The notes: generated by a model not told the origin, from the letters alone. Shown: positions 1 through 6,984, counted from the first letter of the stretch. The stretch is DNA of 14,485 nt from Myxococcales bacterium (GCA_020430865.1 JAGQIY010001475.1:1-14485), one strand, 5' to 3'. Numbers and translations are program-made.

Positions 1-34
1 CCACTCGGATTTAGCAGAGACCCTGTTCACCAAG

Positions 35-403
35 ATGAGCGACCCCTGGGGGCACCTGGAGTCGAAGCTCCTGTCTTGCCAGGTGGCGCTGGCGCGTCAC
101 GACCGGGAGCTCGCCCAGCGCCTGCTCCTGGAGGCCGAACAAATCCATGTGGAAGAAGCCGAACCACGACAGCATTTCTTGCTGACTCGCGCTTGGCTGC
201 AGCTCGAACTGGGCGACCTCGACGCAGCCGAGGAGTCGGTCGAGTCAGCCAGCGAGGTGTTCGGTGAGCGCTCCCGGGGTGGCGACCACACACCACACTT
301 GCTGGGTCGCATCTCTCGTCTGCGCTGGCCCCCGCATGTGCTCGGCCGCATCGAAGCGTGGCGAGCGCAGCTCGTCGACCGCGCGCGTCGTCACGTCGAC
401 TGA
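35..403 (+). CDS. Small helical TPR-like protein, unknown function (possibly 5'-truncated)
   Basis: I do not recognise a specific family. The 122-residue product is rich in Leu, Ala, Glu and Arg. Residues about 14-75 read as consecutive amphipathic helices of TPR style, for example the segment ending in QLELGDLDAAEESVESA. This suggests a protein-protein interaction module. No signal peptide, membrane segment or catalytic motif is visible. The reading frame is open to the left window edge from base 2 with no stop before the ATG at 35, and that ATG lacks a clear Shine-Dalgarno. The real gene may therefore start outside the window and this may be only its C-terminal part. It ends 42 bases before hemL and could be co-transcribed with it, although a strong hairpin fills the gap. 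Coding is supported by codon bias matching the neighbours. Function is unknown. Confidence 0.6.
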   Translation: MSDPWGHLESKLLSCQVALARHDRELAQRLLLEAEQIHVEEAEPRQHFLLTRAWLQLELGDLDAAEESVESASEVFGERSRGGDHTPHLLGRISRLRWPPHVLGRIEAWRAQLVDRARRHVD

Positions 404-439
404 AGGTGTTGACACCGCCGATGGGGCGGATGACACCTT
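403..439 (+). promoter_or_regulatory. Stem-loop between the first gene and hemL (leader or terminator hairpin)
   Basis: Bases 403-409 (AAGGTGT) pair perfectly with 433-439 (ACACCTT). Two G-U pairs continue the stem, and after a small internal loop 415-419 (CCGCC) pairs with 425-429 (GGCGG) around a 5-base loop. The hairpin begins at the last base of the upstream stop codon and ends 6 bases before the hemL ATG, where a ribosome binding site should lie. The only purine-rich stretch (GGGGCGGA) is inside it. It could terminate upstream transcription, but only three T residues follow. Alternatively it could control hemL translation. The pairing is seen directly; the role is inferred. Confidence 0.45.
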
Positions 440-445
440 TCGACA

Positions 446-1720
446 ATGAGCAGCTCGGAACAACTCTTCAAGGAATCCGCCCTTCGCATGCCAGGCGGGG
501 TGAACAGCCCCGTGCGCGCATTTCGTGCCGTGGGCGGGCACCCGATCTTCGTCGCCAGCGCCAAGGGCTCGAGGATCACCAGCGCCGACGGGCGGGAGTA
601 CATCGACTACATCGGATCGTGGGGCCCCGCGCTGCTGGGGCACGCCCATGGGCCCACCATCCATGCCGTGAAGGCGGCGGCGGATCGCGGTCTGTCCTAC
701 GGCGCGCCCACGGAGCTCGAGCTCCGCTTCGCCGAGCGCGTCATGGAGCTGTATCCGAGCATCCAGATGATGCGCTGTGTGAGCAGTGGCACTGAAGCCA
801 CGATGAGCGCGCTGCGAGTGGCCCGAGGCTTCACGGGGCGAGACGTGATCGTGAAGTTCAACGGTGCCTACCATGGCCACGCAGATTGCTTGCTGGTGCA
901 GGCGGGCAGCGGCGCAGCGACGTTCGGCAACCCAGACTCCGCAGGCGTGCCCAAGGCGATGGTCCAGAACACGCTGAGCATGCCCTACAACGACCTGAGC
1001 GCGCTCGAGGGCCTGTTCGACGAACGCGCGCAGGAGATCGCGGCGGTGATCGTGGAGCCCGTCTCCGGAAACATGGGATGCGTCCCTCCAGAGCCCGGCT
1101 TCCTGGAAGGGCTGGTGTCGCTGTGCACCGACGCCGGTGCCGTCTCGATCTTCGACGAGGTGATGACCGGCTGCCGCCTCGCTCCGGGCGGCGCCCAGGA
1201 GCGCTACAAGCTGAAGCCGGACATGACCTGTCTCGGCAAGGTGATCGGCGGCGGCATGCCGCTCGCGGTCTATGGCGGACGCAAGGAGATCATGGAGTGC
1301 GTCGCACCGAGCGGCCCTGTCTATCAGGCGGGTACACTCAGCGGAAATCCCATCGCAGTCAGCGCCGGTCTCGCCACGTTGGCCGCCCTGACCCCGGAAG
1401 TGTACGCGAAGCTCGAGGCGACCTCGGCGCGCCTCGAGGCTGGACTCAAGCAGGTGCTCAGCGAGACGAAGATCAGCGCCACGGTCCAGCGCGTCGGCGC
1501 GATGTTGACGCTGTTCTTCCACGACGGTCCGGTGACCAGCTGGGAGCAAGCGAGCCAGTGCGACAAGGAGCAATTTTCCGCATGGCATCAGGTGATGGTC
1601 GCGGAGGGCGTGCTCTGGCCCCCGTCCCAGTTCGAGGCAGCGTTCGTCTCCGCAGCGCACGACGAGGCGGACGTCGATCGCACGATCGTCGCCGCGCGGC
1701 GAGGCCTGGCAAAGCTCTAG
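446..1720 (+). CDS. hemL: Glutamate-1-semialdehyde 2,1-aminomutase
   Basis: This PLP-dependent cytosolic enzyme converts glutamate-1-semialdehyde to 5-aminolevulinate, the last step of the C5 route into heme and other tetrapyrroles. At 424 residues it has the usual family length. The N-terminus carries the hallmark PGGVNSPVRAF (residues 16-26). The PLP-phosphate region shows SSGTEATMSALR near 113-124, the cofactor-ring aspartate lies in IFDEVMTG, and the Schiff-base lysine is K265 in LGKVIGGGMPLAVYGG, matching the position known in the family. TLSGNP near 298 is the expected second-subunit contact. The start is well fixed: an in-frame TGA lies at 431-433, so the ATG at 446 is the first possible, and the N-terminus aligns with the family. 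No good Shine-Dalgarno is visible because a hairpin occupies the leader. No other heme gene is in the window. Confidence 0.97.
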   Translation: MSSSEQLFKESALRMPGGVNSPVRAFRAVGGHPIFVASAKGSRITSADGREYIDYIGSWGPALLGHAHGPTIHAVKAAADRGLSYGAPTELELRFAERVMELYPSIQMMRCVSSGTEATMSALRVARGFTGRDVIVKFNGAYHGHADCLLVQAGSGAATFGNPDSAGVPKAMVQNTLSMPYNDLSALEGLFDERAQEIAAVIVEPVSGNMGCVPPEPGFLEGLVSLCTDAGAVSIFDEVMTGCRLAPGGAQERYKLKPDMTCLGKVIGGGMPLAVYGGRKEIMECVAPSGPVYQAGTLSGNPIAVSAGLATLAALTPEVYAKLEATSARLEAGLKQVLSETKISATVQRVGAMLTLFFHDGPVTSWEQASQCDKEQFSAWHQVMVAEGVLWPPSQFEAAFVSAAHDEADVDRTIVAARRGLAKL

Positions 1721-1729
1721 ACGAGGAAA

Positions 1730-1759
1730 GCCCCGCAACCTCGGGAGGAGGCGCGGGGC
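1730..1759. terminator. Hairpin downstream of hemL
   Basis: Bases 1730-1736 (GCCCCGC) pair with 1753-1759 (GCGGGGC) around a 16-base loop, starting 9 bases after the hemL stop codon. No T-run follows, so a canonical intrinsic terminator is not shown. Position and GC-rich stem favour a transcript 3' end for hemL, as often seen in high-GC genomes. Confidence 0.4.
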
Positions 1760-1767
1760 CGAACTGG

Positions 1768-1803
1768 CGGCGGCTGGCCTGGGTGTGAGCCCTCGAGCCG
1801 CCG
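1768..1803. terminator. Second hairpin between convergent hemL and the Gly-Ser-His repeat gene
   Basis: Bases 1768-1775 (CGGCGGCT) pair with 1796-1803 (AGCCGCCG), an 8-bp perfect stem with a 20-base loop that can fold further (GGC with GCC). It lies between the stops of two converging genes, 22 bases beyond the minus-strand stop codon. It could serve either direction. No T-run is visible on either strand. Confidence 0.4.
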
Positions 1804-1825
1804 TGAGCGCGCTGACGCTGGGGCT

Positions 1826-2143
1826 CTACCAGGAACCGTGAGAGCCGTGAGAGCCGTGGCTGCCGTGAGAGCCATGGCTGCCGTGAGAGCCGTGGCTGCC
1901 ATGGGAACCGTGGGAGCCGTGACTGCCGTGACTCCCGTGGGAGCCGTGACTGCCATGGCTGCCGTGACTGCCGTGAGAACAGTGCTGGGCAGGGATCACG
2001 CCTCCCAGATCGTCCCCCAGCACGTCCTCGTCACAGCTGGTCTTGGCCTTCTCGATGACGGCATCTTCAGACTTACTAAGCATGCCTCGCGCACTCTTGG
2101 TGAACGAAGGCAAATTCCCTGGTCCATTCTGCTTCGGCGGCAC
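1826..2143 (-). CDS. Small protein with (Gly-Ser-His)15 C-terminal tail, unknown function
   Basis: The product is 105 residues if the GTG at 2143 is used. Residues 1-54 are polar and charged, with an acidic stretch (SEDAVIEKAK, then CDEDVLGDDLGG) and no signal peptide. Then come Cys-Ser-His, fifteen Gly-Ser-His units and a final Gly-Ser-Trp. Coding on this strand is supported by the repeat itself: all four codons TCT, TCC, AGC and AGT encode the invariant Ser, and Gly and His codons also vary, while the opposite strand would give changing residues. An in-frame TGA lies six codons upstream of the GTG. Neither it nor the ATG at 2083 (residue 21) has a convincing ribosome site, so the start is uncertain. 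GC3 in the N-terminal part is lower than in neighbours, which suggests a lineage-specific or acquired gene. Possible roles are a metal-binding (His-rich) protein or a peptide precursor whose leader ends at the Gly-Gly. No modifying enzyme or transporter for it is in the window. Confidence 0.7.
   Translation of the reverse strand: MPPKQNGPGNLPSFTKSARGMLSKSEDAVIEKAKTSCDEDVLGDDLGGVIPAQHCSHGSHGSHGSHGSHGSHGSHGSHGSHGSHGSHGSHGSHGSHGSHGSHGSW
1838..1981 (-). repeat. 16 x 9-bp tandem repeat encoding Gly-Ser-His
   Basis: Sixteen exact 9-base units run without indels from 1838 to 1981. Plus-strand unit types are GTGAGAGCC, GTGGCTGCC, ATGGCTGCC, ATGGGAACC, GTGGGAGCC, GTGACTGCC, GTGACTCCC and GTGAGAACA. 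The left half alternates the first type with the GCTGCC types, suggesting 18-bp duplication steps. Read on the minus strand, fifteen units encode Gly-Ser-His and the one nearest the N-terminus encodes Cys-Ser-His. All differences between units are synonymous except that Cys/Gly change. Confidence 0.95.
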
Positions 2144-2430
2144 GACTAGGAGTCTACATCACTCTGTTGTTTCGAGCGAGAGTCTGTCCGGCCGATCGTG
2201 CGAATGCCGGCGAGAGGTGGGAGATCCCCCCAGGAGGCCATACCCGCCCGGAGACCAAGGGTAGCCAGATACGCCGATCGAGGCAGCCTCGGAGATCCGC
2301 GCAAGGCAGGCCAAAAGCCGCCGGGATTTGCCCGAAGGGAGGTCCGCTGGGCGCTTTTCCAGGCGCTAAACACCCAGCATCCGCCAGCGTACGCCGCAAC
2401 GCGCCAGCCGGCGCTCGCGCGCGTTGGACC
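2144..2430. other. Intergenic stretch between glyS and the Gly-Ser-His repeat gene
   Basis: This 287-base stretch is followed on the minus strand by the repeat-protein gene and preceded by the glyS stop. I see one small perfect hairpin (CGAGG 2279-2283 with CCTCG 2287-2291, 3-base loop) but no T-run, no convincing -35/-10 or -24/-12 pair, and no persuasive reading frame. It presumably holds the glyS 3' end and the promoter of the repeat gene. Confidence 0.4.
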
Positions 2431-4506
2431 CTAGCTCGCCTTCTTGGCCAGCAAGTTGAAGTTGGCGATGGCAGAGCAGCGAGCCTCGATCTCCCGCATC
2501 AGGCGCAGTCGGTTTGCCCGCAGGGGAAGGTCGTCGGTCATCACGAAGACGGCCTCGAAGAAGGCCGCCAGGGTGGGCGCGAAGGCAGCGATGGCAGCGA
2601 TGGCGCGCTGGTAGTCGCTGCCCGCCGCTTCGAGGCCATTCTTCAGGACGTTGAACGCGTCGAAGAGCGCCTGCTCCTCGACCGGCACGTCCTTCTGGAG
2701 CGACGCTGGTGGAGCGATTTCCCCCGGGGTCGCGTCCTTGGCGATGTTGGCGGCGCGCTTGAACACCTCGCCCGCCGTCGCTCGAAGCGACGCATCCATC
2801 GTCGCCAGCGCCGCACAGCGCAGCTCCGCGTCATGAGGATCGGTCGCTCCCGCGGCCAGGGTCGCGTCTACGACATCCTGGGGGAAACGATCAGCGAGCA
2901 GGCCGCGCAGGCGGTCGCGGAAGAAGTCCGCTAGCTTGCTCGACGTTTCCGCCTGGGACTGGTCGAGCTCGACCGCAGCGTAGCCGGCGCGGGCAGCCGC
3001 GAACGCCTCGAGGAGGTTCAACGACCAGCGCTTCTCGAGCAGCGTCCGCAGGCTGCCGATGGTCGCGCGACGCAAGGCAAGTGGATCTGCGGCACCCGTC
3101 GGAATGAGCCCGACGGCGAAACAGCCGGCGAGGGTGTCCAGGCGATCCGCCAGCGCCACCAGTGCCCCGGCGTCGCTGGGTGCCGTTGCGTCATCCGCCC
3201 CTCGCGGCAGGTAGTGCTCGGCGATCACGGCGGCGACCTCTCGAGGTTTTCCTTGCTCGAGCGCATAGGCCATACCCATTTCCCCCTGAAGCTCGGGGAA
3301 CTCACCGACCATCAAGGTCACGAGATCGCACTTCGCCAGACCAGCGCCGGCCACGGCGACCTCGCTCACCCCCGCGAGCCCGACCTGCTGGGCCAGCTTC
3401 GGCACCAGCGCCTCGACGCGCCGCACCTTGTCACCCACGCTGCCCAGACGCTTGTGGAAGACCACCGCGTCCAGCTGCTGCCTGCGCTGCTCGAGCGGCT
3501 GCTTGAGATCCTCGTCGTAGAAGAACTTGGCGTCGGCGAGGCGGGCGCGCATCACACGGTCGTTGCCCCGGCGAACGTTGTCCGGATGCTCGGCGGTGTT
3601 CACTACCGCGAGGTAGCGCGGCAACAGCTTCCCGTCAGCGCCGCGTACCCCGAAGTAGCGCTGATGGTCCTTCGCCACGTCGAGCACGACTCGCTCGGGC
3701 AGAGCCAGGAAGCCGGCGTCGAAGCCGCCGGCGACGATGTGCGGTTCTTCGACCAGAGACAGGTTCTCCCCCACCAGGAACTGATCCTCGATCAGCTCAC
3801 CCCCGATCGCCTCAGCGGCCGCCCGGAGCTTCTGCAGCATGTTCTGGGCGCGCTCCGCCGAATCCACCAGCACGTGTTGCTCCCGCAGCCCACCCACGTA
3901 GCCGGCCGGCGCGGCCACGTCGAACTGCTTGCCCAGGAAGCGATGTCCCTGCGTCGTCCGAGCGGCGCTCACCCCGGCAAATTCCATGGGCAAACACTCG
4001 TCACCGAACAGCGCGACCAACCAGCGCACGGGTCGCCCAAACGCGACGTCGCCGTCGGACCAGCGCATGCTCTTGCGGAACGGGATCGCGCCACACACCC
4101 TCGTCAGCGCCTCCGGCAGCAGGCTCTTCGCGCTTGCGCCCTGCTCCTGCTTGCGCGCGATCAGGTACTCGCCCTTGGCCGTATCCTTGCGCCCCAGCGC
4201 CGAGAGCTCGACCCCCAGCTTGCTCGCGAACGCTTCGGCGGCTCGCGTCGGCTTGCCATCGGCGTCGAAGGCAACCCGCGCAGGTGGTCCGAGCACCTCT
4301 TCATCCAGATCGGGTTGCGCCTCCGCCACGTCGCTCACGATCAACGCCAGTCGGCGCGCCGTACCACCGACCCAGAGGCCGCCGTGCTCCAGCCGCAGGC
4401 CCTTCAGCTCGTCCTTCACCAGCTTCGGCAGGGCCTTCAGCGCGCCGGCGACGAAGGACGAGGGAAGCTCTTCGACGCCAATTTCCAGTAGCAAGTCTCG
4501 TGTCAT
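2431..4506 (-). CDS. glyS: Glycine--tRNA ligase, beta subunit
   Basis: This is the beta chain of the bacterial alpha2beta2 glycyl-tRNA synthetase, a cytosolic enzyme. Beta contributes tRNA recognition, while alpha (GlyQ) carries the catalytic core. The product has 691 residues, the usual length. Family blocks are visible in order: LLLEIGVEELPSSF at the N-terminus, MRWSDGDVAFGRPVRWL near 160, ERVVLDVAKDHQRYFGV near 280, GNDRVMRARLADAKFFYDED near 325, VFHKRLGSVGDKVRR near 360, GEFPELQGEMG near 405, then the C-terminal anticodon-binding DALR-like region. The frame extends 25 codons further upstream to 4581, but the family N-terminus starts at the ATG at 4506, which has GAGG four bases before it. 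No glyQ is adjacent: the upstream neighbour is the divergent yacG-like gene. The alpha subunit must therefore be encoded outside this window. Confidence 0.96.
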   Translation of the reverse strand: MTRDLLLEIGVEELPSSFVAGALKALPKLVKDELKGLRLEHGGLWVGGTARRLALIVSDVAEAQPDLDEEVLGPPARVAFDADGKPTRAAEAFASKLGVELSALGRKDTAKGEYLIARKQEQGASAKSLLPEALTRVCGAIPFRKSMRWSDGDVAFGRPVRWLVALFGDECLPMEFAGVSAARTTQGHRFLGKQFDVAAPAGYVGGLREQHVLVDSAERAQNMLQKLRAAAEAIGGELIEDQFLVGENLSLVEEPHIVAGGFDAGFLALPERVVLDVAKDHQRYFGVRGADGKLLPRYLAVVNTAEHPDNVRRGNDRVMRARLADAKFFYDEDLKQPLEQRRQQLDAVVFHKRLGSVGDKVRRVEALVPKLAQQVGLAGVSEVAVAGAGLAKCDLVTLMVGEFPELQGEMGMAYALEQGKPREVAAVIAEHYLPRGADDATAPSDAGALVALADRLDTLAGCFAVGLIPTGAADPLALRRATIGSLRTLLEKRWSLNLLEAFAAARAGYAAVELDQSQAETSSKLADFFRDRLRGLLADRFPQDVVDATLAAGATDPHDAELRCAALATMDASLRATAGEVFKRAANIAKDATPGEIAPPASLQKDVPVEEQALFDAFNVLKNGLEAAGSDYQRAIAAIAAFAPTLAAFFEAVFVMTDDLPLRANRLRLMREIEARCSAIANFNLLAKKAS

Positions 4507-4623
4507 GGAACCTCGACCGACGCTCCGAGAGCTGGGGCGCTGGTGGCCTTGCGTCATAGCCCAGCCGCTGCCCTCACCCAAGCCCCCCTTGCCTCACGCA
4601 GACAGGTGCCTCAAAACGACCTC

Positions 4624-4803
4624 ATGCGCATCGAATGTCCCACCTGCCAGACGGTGCTCGAAGACGTCCCGCCGGACTTCCCGACGCGCCCCTTCTGCTG
4701 CTCCCGCTGCAAGCTCATCGACCTCGGCAACTGGCTCGACGAGCGCTACCGGGTCTCGACGCCAGCGAACCCGGAGCTGATGGACGAAGAGCTGCTCAAC
4801 TGA
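4624..4803 (+). CDS. yacG: YacG-type zinc-ribbon protein (DNA gyrase inhibitor family)
   Basis: The 59-residue product matches the YacG/DUF329 family (E. coli YacG is about 65 residues), which binds zinc and in E. coli inhibits gyrase by contacting GyrB. The zinc ligands are C5-x2-C8-x16-C25-x3-C29, one residue longer in the loop than E. coli. They are followed by the family signature CKLIDLGNWLDERYR. The acidic C-terminal tail ending MDEELLN is also typical. The frame is open back to 4543, but the upstream residues do not resemble the family and the ATG at 4624 gives the normal N-terminus. No Shine-Dalgarno is evident. It is divergent from glyS (117 bases apart) and convergent with fabH. Gyrase inhibition is known for E. 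coli only and is inferred here. Confidence 0.9.
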   Translation: MRIECPTCQTVLEDVPPDFPTRPFCCSRCKLIDLGNWLDERYRVSTPANPELMDEELLN

Positions 4804-4817
4804 GGAACCGACGCGTC

Positions 4818-4849
4818 GACGCCGCCCCGTCGAGTGACCGGACGGCGTC
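4818..4849. terminator. Hairpin between convergent yacG and fabH
   Basis: Bases 4818-4824 (GACGCCG) pair perfectly with 4843-4849 (CGGCGTC) around an 18-base loop. It lies in the 65 bases separating the yacG stop (plus strand) from the fabH stop (minus strand), so it can serve as a bidirectional transcript end. There is no T-run on either side. Confidence 0.45.
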
Positions 4850-4868
4850 CAAGCCCACGCGTCGCCAA

Positions 4869-5903
4869 CTACCAGTCGACGACCGCGGCGCCCCAGGTGA
4901 AGCCCGAGCCGAACGCCGCCATCGCGACCTTCATGCCCTTCTTGAGCTTCCCGTTGCGCTCGGACTCGGCGAGCAGGATCGGGATGGTCGCCGCGGTGGT
5001 GTTGCCGTAGCGCATGATGTTGTTCACCAGCTTTTCCTCGGGGATACCCAGCACTTCCTTCGCGAGATACTGGTTGATGCGCAGGTTCGCCTGGTGGAAC
5101 ACGAACAGGTCGACGTCGTCCCGGGTCAGGTTCTCGGCGGCGAAGACGCGCATCAGGCTCTCCGCCATGCGCTGGACGGCGTTCTTGAACACCTTTCGCC
5201 CTTCCATGTGAGCCCACATCAGCTCCGGGCTCACGATACCATTGCCGTCCGCGTCCTGGGGGATGAAGGGTTTGTTCCGCATGTCCCAGACCTTCTGACA
5301 CAGCGCTTCCGCGTAGCGACCATCGGCTCCCAGGTGCCACTTGCGCACGCCTCGATCCTCATCGGTCGCGCTGACGATGCACGCGCCCGCGCCGTCTCCG
5401 AACAGGCAGGAGACGGTGCGACCGCGAGTGGTGAGGTCCAGCGCCGCCGAGTGCGTCTCGGATCCGACGACCAGGACGTGATTCAGGTTGCCCGACTGCA
5501 CCATCGAAGCGGCGGTCCCGAGGCTGTACAGGAAGCCCGAACACTGGTTGCGAACGTCGAGGGCCGGCACGAACGTCGCCCCGTCACCGTCGCAGAGCCC
5601 GAGGCGCTGACCCAGCAGCACACCGGAGCCCGGAAACGCGAAGTCGGGAGAGAGCGTGGCCAGGACGATCATCCCGATGTCCTTCGGCTCGAGTCCCGCA
5701 GCCTCGATCGCCTGCCGCGCCGCGTGCTCGGCCATCTCGCCCGTGCCTACGCCATCGGCTGCGAACCGTCGCTCTTCGATGCCGGTGCGCTCGACGATCC
5801 ACTCGTGCGTGGTGTCGATGCCGTACTGTTCCCGCAGGTCGTTGTTGGTGACCACTCGCGGTGGGACATAGAAACCGGTTCCGGAAATGTACGCGTTGGG
5901 CAA
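4869..5903 (-). CDS. fabH: Beta-ketoacyl-ACP synthase III
   Basis: FabH condenses acyl-CoA (usually acetyl-CoA or a branched starter) with malonyl-ACP to begin type II fatty acid synthesis in the cytosol. The Cys-His-Asn triad is intact: C121 in DVRNQCSGF, H270 in VFHQANLRI and N301 in RYGNTTAATIP. The thiolase-fold C-terminus FGSGFTWGAAVVDW is typical. At 344 residues it is about 25 longer than E. coli FabH. The extra length sits around residues 190-235, between the LFGDGAGA motif and the second core domain, and may alter substrate choice. The start is TTG, chosen because AGGAGG lies 5 bases upstream and the protein then begins MPNAYISGTGFYVPP as in the family. No acpP, fabD or plsX is adjacent, so this could be a second, specialised copy. 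It is divergent from hslO. Confidence 0.93.
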   Translation of the reverse strand: MPNAYISGTGFYVPPRVVTNNDLREQYGIDTTHEWIVERTGIEERRFAADGVGTGEMAEHAARQAIEAAGLEPKDIGMIVLATLSPDFAFPGSGVLLGQRLGLCDGDGATFVPALDVRNQCSGFLYSLGTAASMVQSGNLNHVLVVGSETHSAALDLTTRGRTVSCLFGDGAGACIVSATDEDRGVRKWHLGADGRYAEALCQKVWDMRNKPFIPQDADGNGIVSPELMWAHMEGRKVFKNAVQRMAESLMRVFAAENLTRDDVDLFVFHQANLRINQYLAKEVLGIPEEKLVNNIMRYGNTTAATIPILLAESERNGKLKKGMKVAMAAFGSGFTWGAAVVDW

Positions 5904-5908
5904 GAGGC

Positions 5909-5914
5909 CCTCCT
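5909..5914 (-). promoter_or_regulatory. Strong Shine-Dalgarno deciding the TTG start of fabH
   Basis: On the minus strand the sequence is AGGAGG, a full anti-16S match, five bases before the TTG at 5903. No ATG or GTG at suitable distance would give the conserved FabH N-terminus, so this site fixes the unusual start codon. Confidence 0.8.
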
Positions 5915-6061
5915 CTCGGGTCGGCGAGCCGCCAGTGGCTTGGCCACCCGCCTCACAGCTGGATCGCTCTCGACCAGGTCCGTATCGGGACCAAGCCGGG
6001 GGCGAGTTGTTTCACCTGGTTGCCTCGACTGCAAGAGTGCCAGGGCGTAGGCTCGACGGAA

Positions 6062-6958
6062 ATGTCCGACTCCCCCTCCGGTCCAAAGCCTGTCGCACCC
6101 ACCCACAGTGCCGCTGACAGTGTGGTCCGCGCCATCACCGACGACGGCTCTTTCCGAGTGATTACCGCTTCCACCACCCACACCGTGCGGGGTGCCTGCG
6201 TCGCGCAGGGGACCACTGGTAGAACCACTGAGTACCTGAGCGACATGCTCACCGGCGCGGTCCTGTTCCGGGAGACGATGGCCCCTTCATTGAGGGTTCA
6301 AGCGATCCTCAGCGGGAGCGGATCGACAGGACGGATTGTCGCAGACTCACATCCGTCGGGAGATACGCGGGGCCTGGTCCAGCTGGGTAAGGCCAAGACG
6401 GAGCTCGCCCTGGGAGACGGCGCGCGCATCCAGGTCATGCGCTCGCTCTCCAGCGGCAAGCTCCAGCAAGGCGTCGTGGATGCGTCGTCCGACGGCGGGA
6501 TCTCGACGGCCTACATGGCCTACATGCAGAACTCGGAGCAAGTCGTGAGCATGATCGCCCTCGACACGATCCTGGACGACAACCAGGTGGTCGCCGCCGG
6601 TGGCTACATGGTGCAGCTCCTCCCGGAAGTGGGTCGCGCCCCGCTCGCGGTGATGACCGAACGTCTCGAGGATTTCCGCAGCATCGCCGCACAGATCGCT
6701 CAGCCCGACTTCACGCCGGATCAGCTGCTGAGCGAGTTGCTCTACGGCATGCCCTTCACGCGCCTCGAGGAGAGCGAGGTCCGCTTCAACTGCTGGTGCA
6801 GTGAAGCCTCGATGATGGGCGCGCTGGCCAGCCTTCCCCACCCCGACATCGAAGATCTGGTGAAGGATGGCGAAGTCCTCGAGATCCAGTGCGACTACTG
6901 CCGCACGGAATACAAAGTAGCTCCCGAGCGCCTGCGCGGCATGCTCGCCGAGAACTGA
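6062..6958 (+). CDS. hslO: Hsp33 redox-regulated molecular chaperone
   Basis: Hsp33 is a cytosolic holdase activated by oxidation. In the reduced state its four cysteines bind zinc; oxidative unfolding exposes the client-binding surface. The product has 298 residues, the family norm. The zinc centre is C244-x-C246 (NCWCSEA) and C277-x2-C280 (CDYC), separated by 30 residues as in E. coli Hsp33. The N-terminal domain shows YLSDMLTGAVL, GSGSTGRIVADSHP and AAGGYMVQLLPE. The frame is open back to 5861, but that stretch runs into fabH on the other strand and does not resemble Hsp33, so the ATG at 6062 was chosen. The ribosome site is weak (CGGA just before). It is divergent from fabH with a 158-base gap that presumably holds both promoters. 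The lipoprotein gene follows after 26 bases. Confidence 0.95.
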   Translation: MSDSPSGPKPVAPTHSAADSVVRAITDDGSFRVITASTTHTVRGACVAQGTTGRTTEYLSDMLTGAVLFRETMAPSLRVQAILSGSGSTGRIVADSHPSGDTRGLVQLGKAKTELALGDGARIQVMRSLSSGKLQQGVVDASSDGGISTAYMAYMQNSEQVVSMIALDTILDDNQVVAAGGYMVQLLPEVGRAPLAVMTERLEDFRSIAAQIAQPDFTPDQLLSELLYGMPFTRLEESEVRFNCWCSEASMMGALASLPHPDIEDLVKDGEVLEIQCDYCRTEYKVAPERLRGMLAEN

Positions 6959-6984
6959 TCCGACATCGCGAAAGGTCCTTGAGA

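Noticed and set aside
245..1738. Long minus-strand open frame (497 codons) opposite hemL
   Set aside because: It is a mirror frame of a high-GC3 gene; the plus strand encodes an unmistakable hemL with all catalytic motifs.
1838..1981. CRISPR-like array
   Set aside because: The 9-base units are contiguous with no spacers and encode a tripeptide repeat.
1838..2149. Open frame on the plus strand across the 9-bp repeat (Val-Arg-Ala type)
   Set aside because: Unit-to-unit differences change the middle residue on this strand but are synonymous on the minus strand, so the minus strand is the coding one.
3214..4491. Long plus-strand open frame opposite glyS
   Set aside because: It mirrors conserved glyS coding sequence, has low-complexity His/Arg/Leu composition and no recognisable domain.
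4507..4581. 25-codon N-terminal extension of glyS
   Set aside because: It does not resemble the family N-terminus and lies in the divergent promoter region; the ATG at 4506 has its own GAGG.
4590..4620. Possible sigma-70 promoter for yacG (TTGCCT, 17 bases, CAAAAC)
   Set aside because: The -10 match is only 3 of 6, too weak to list.
5977..5992. Inverted repeat GGTCC-N6-GGACC between fabH and hslO
   Set aside because: Only five base pairs, which is expected by chance at this GC content; no promoter could be aligned with it.
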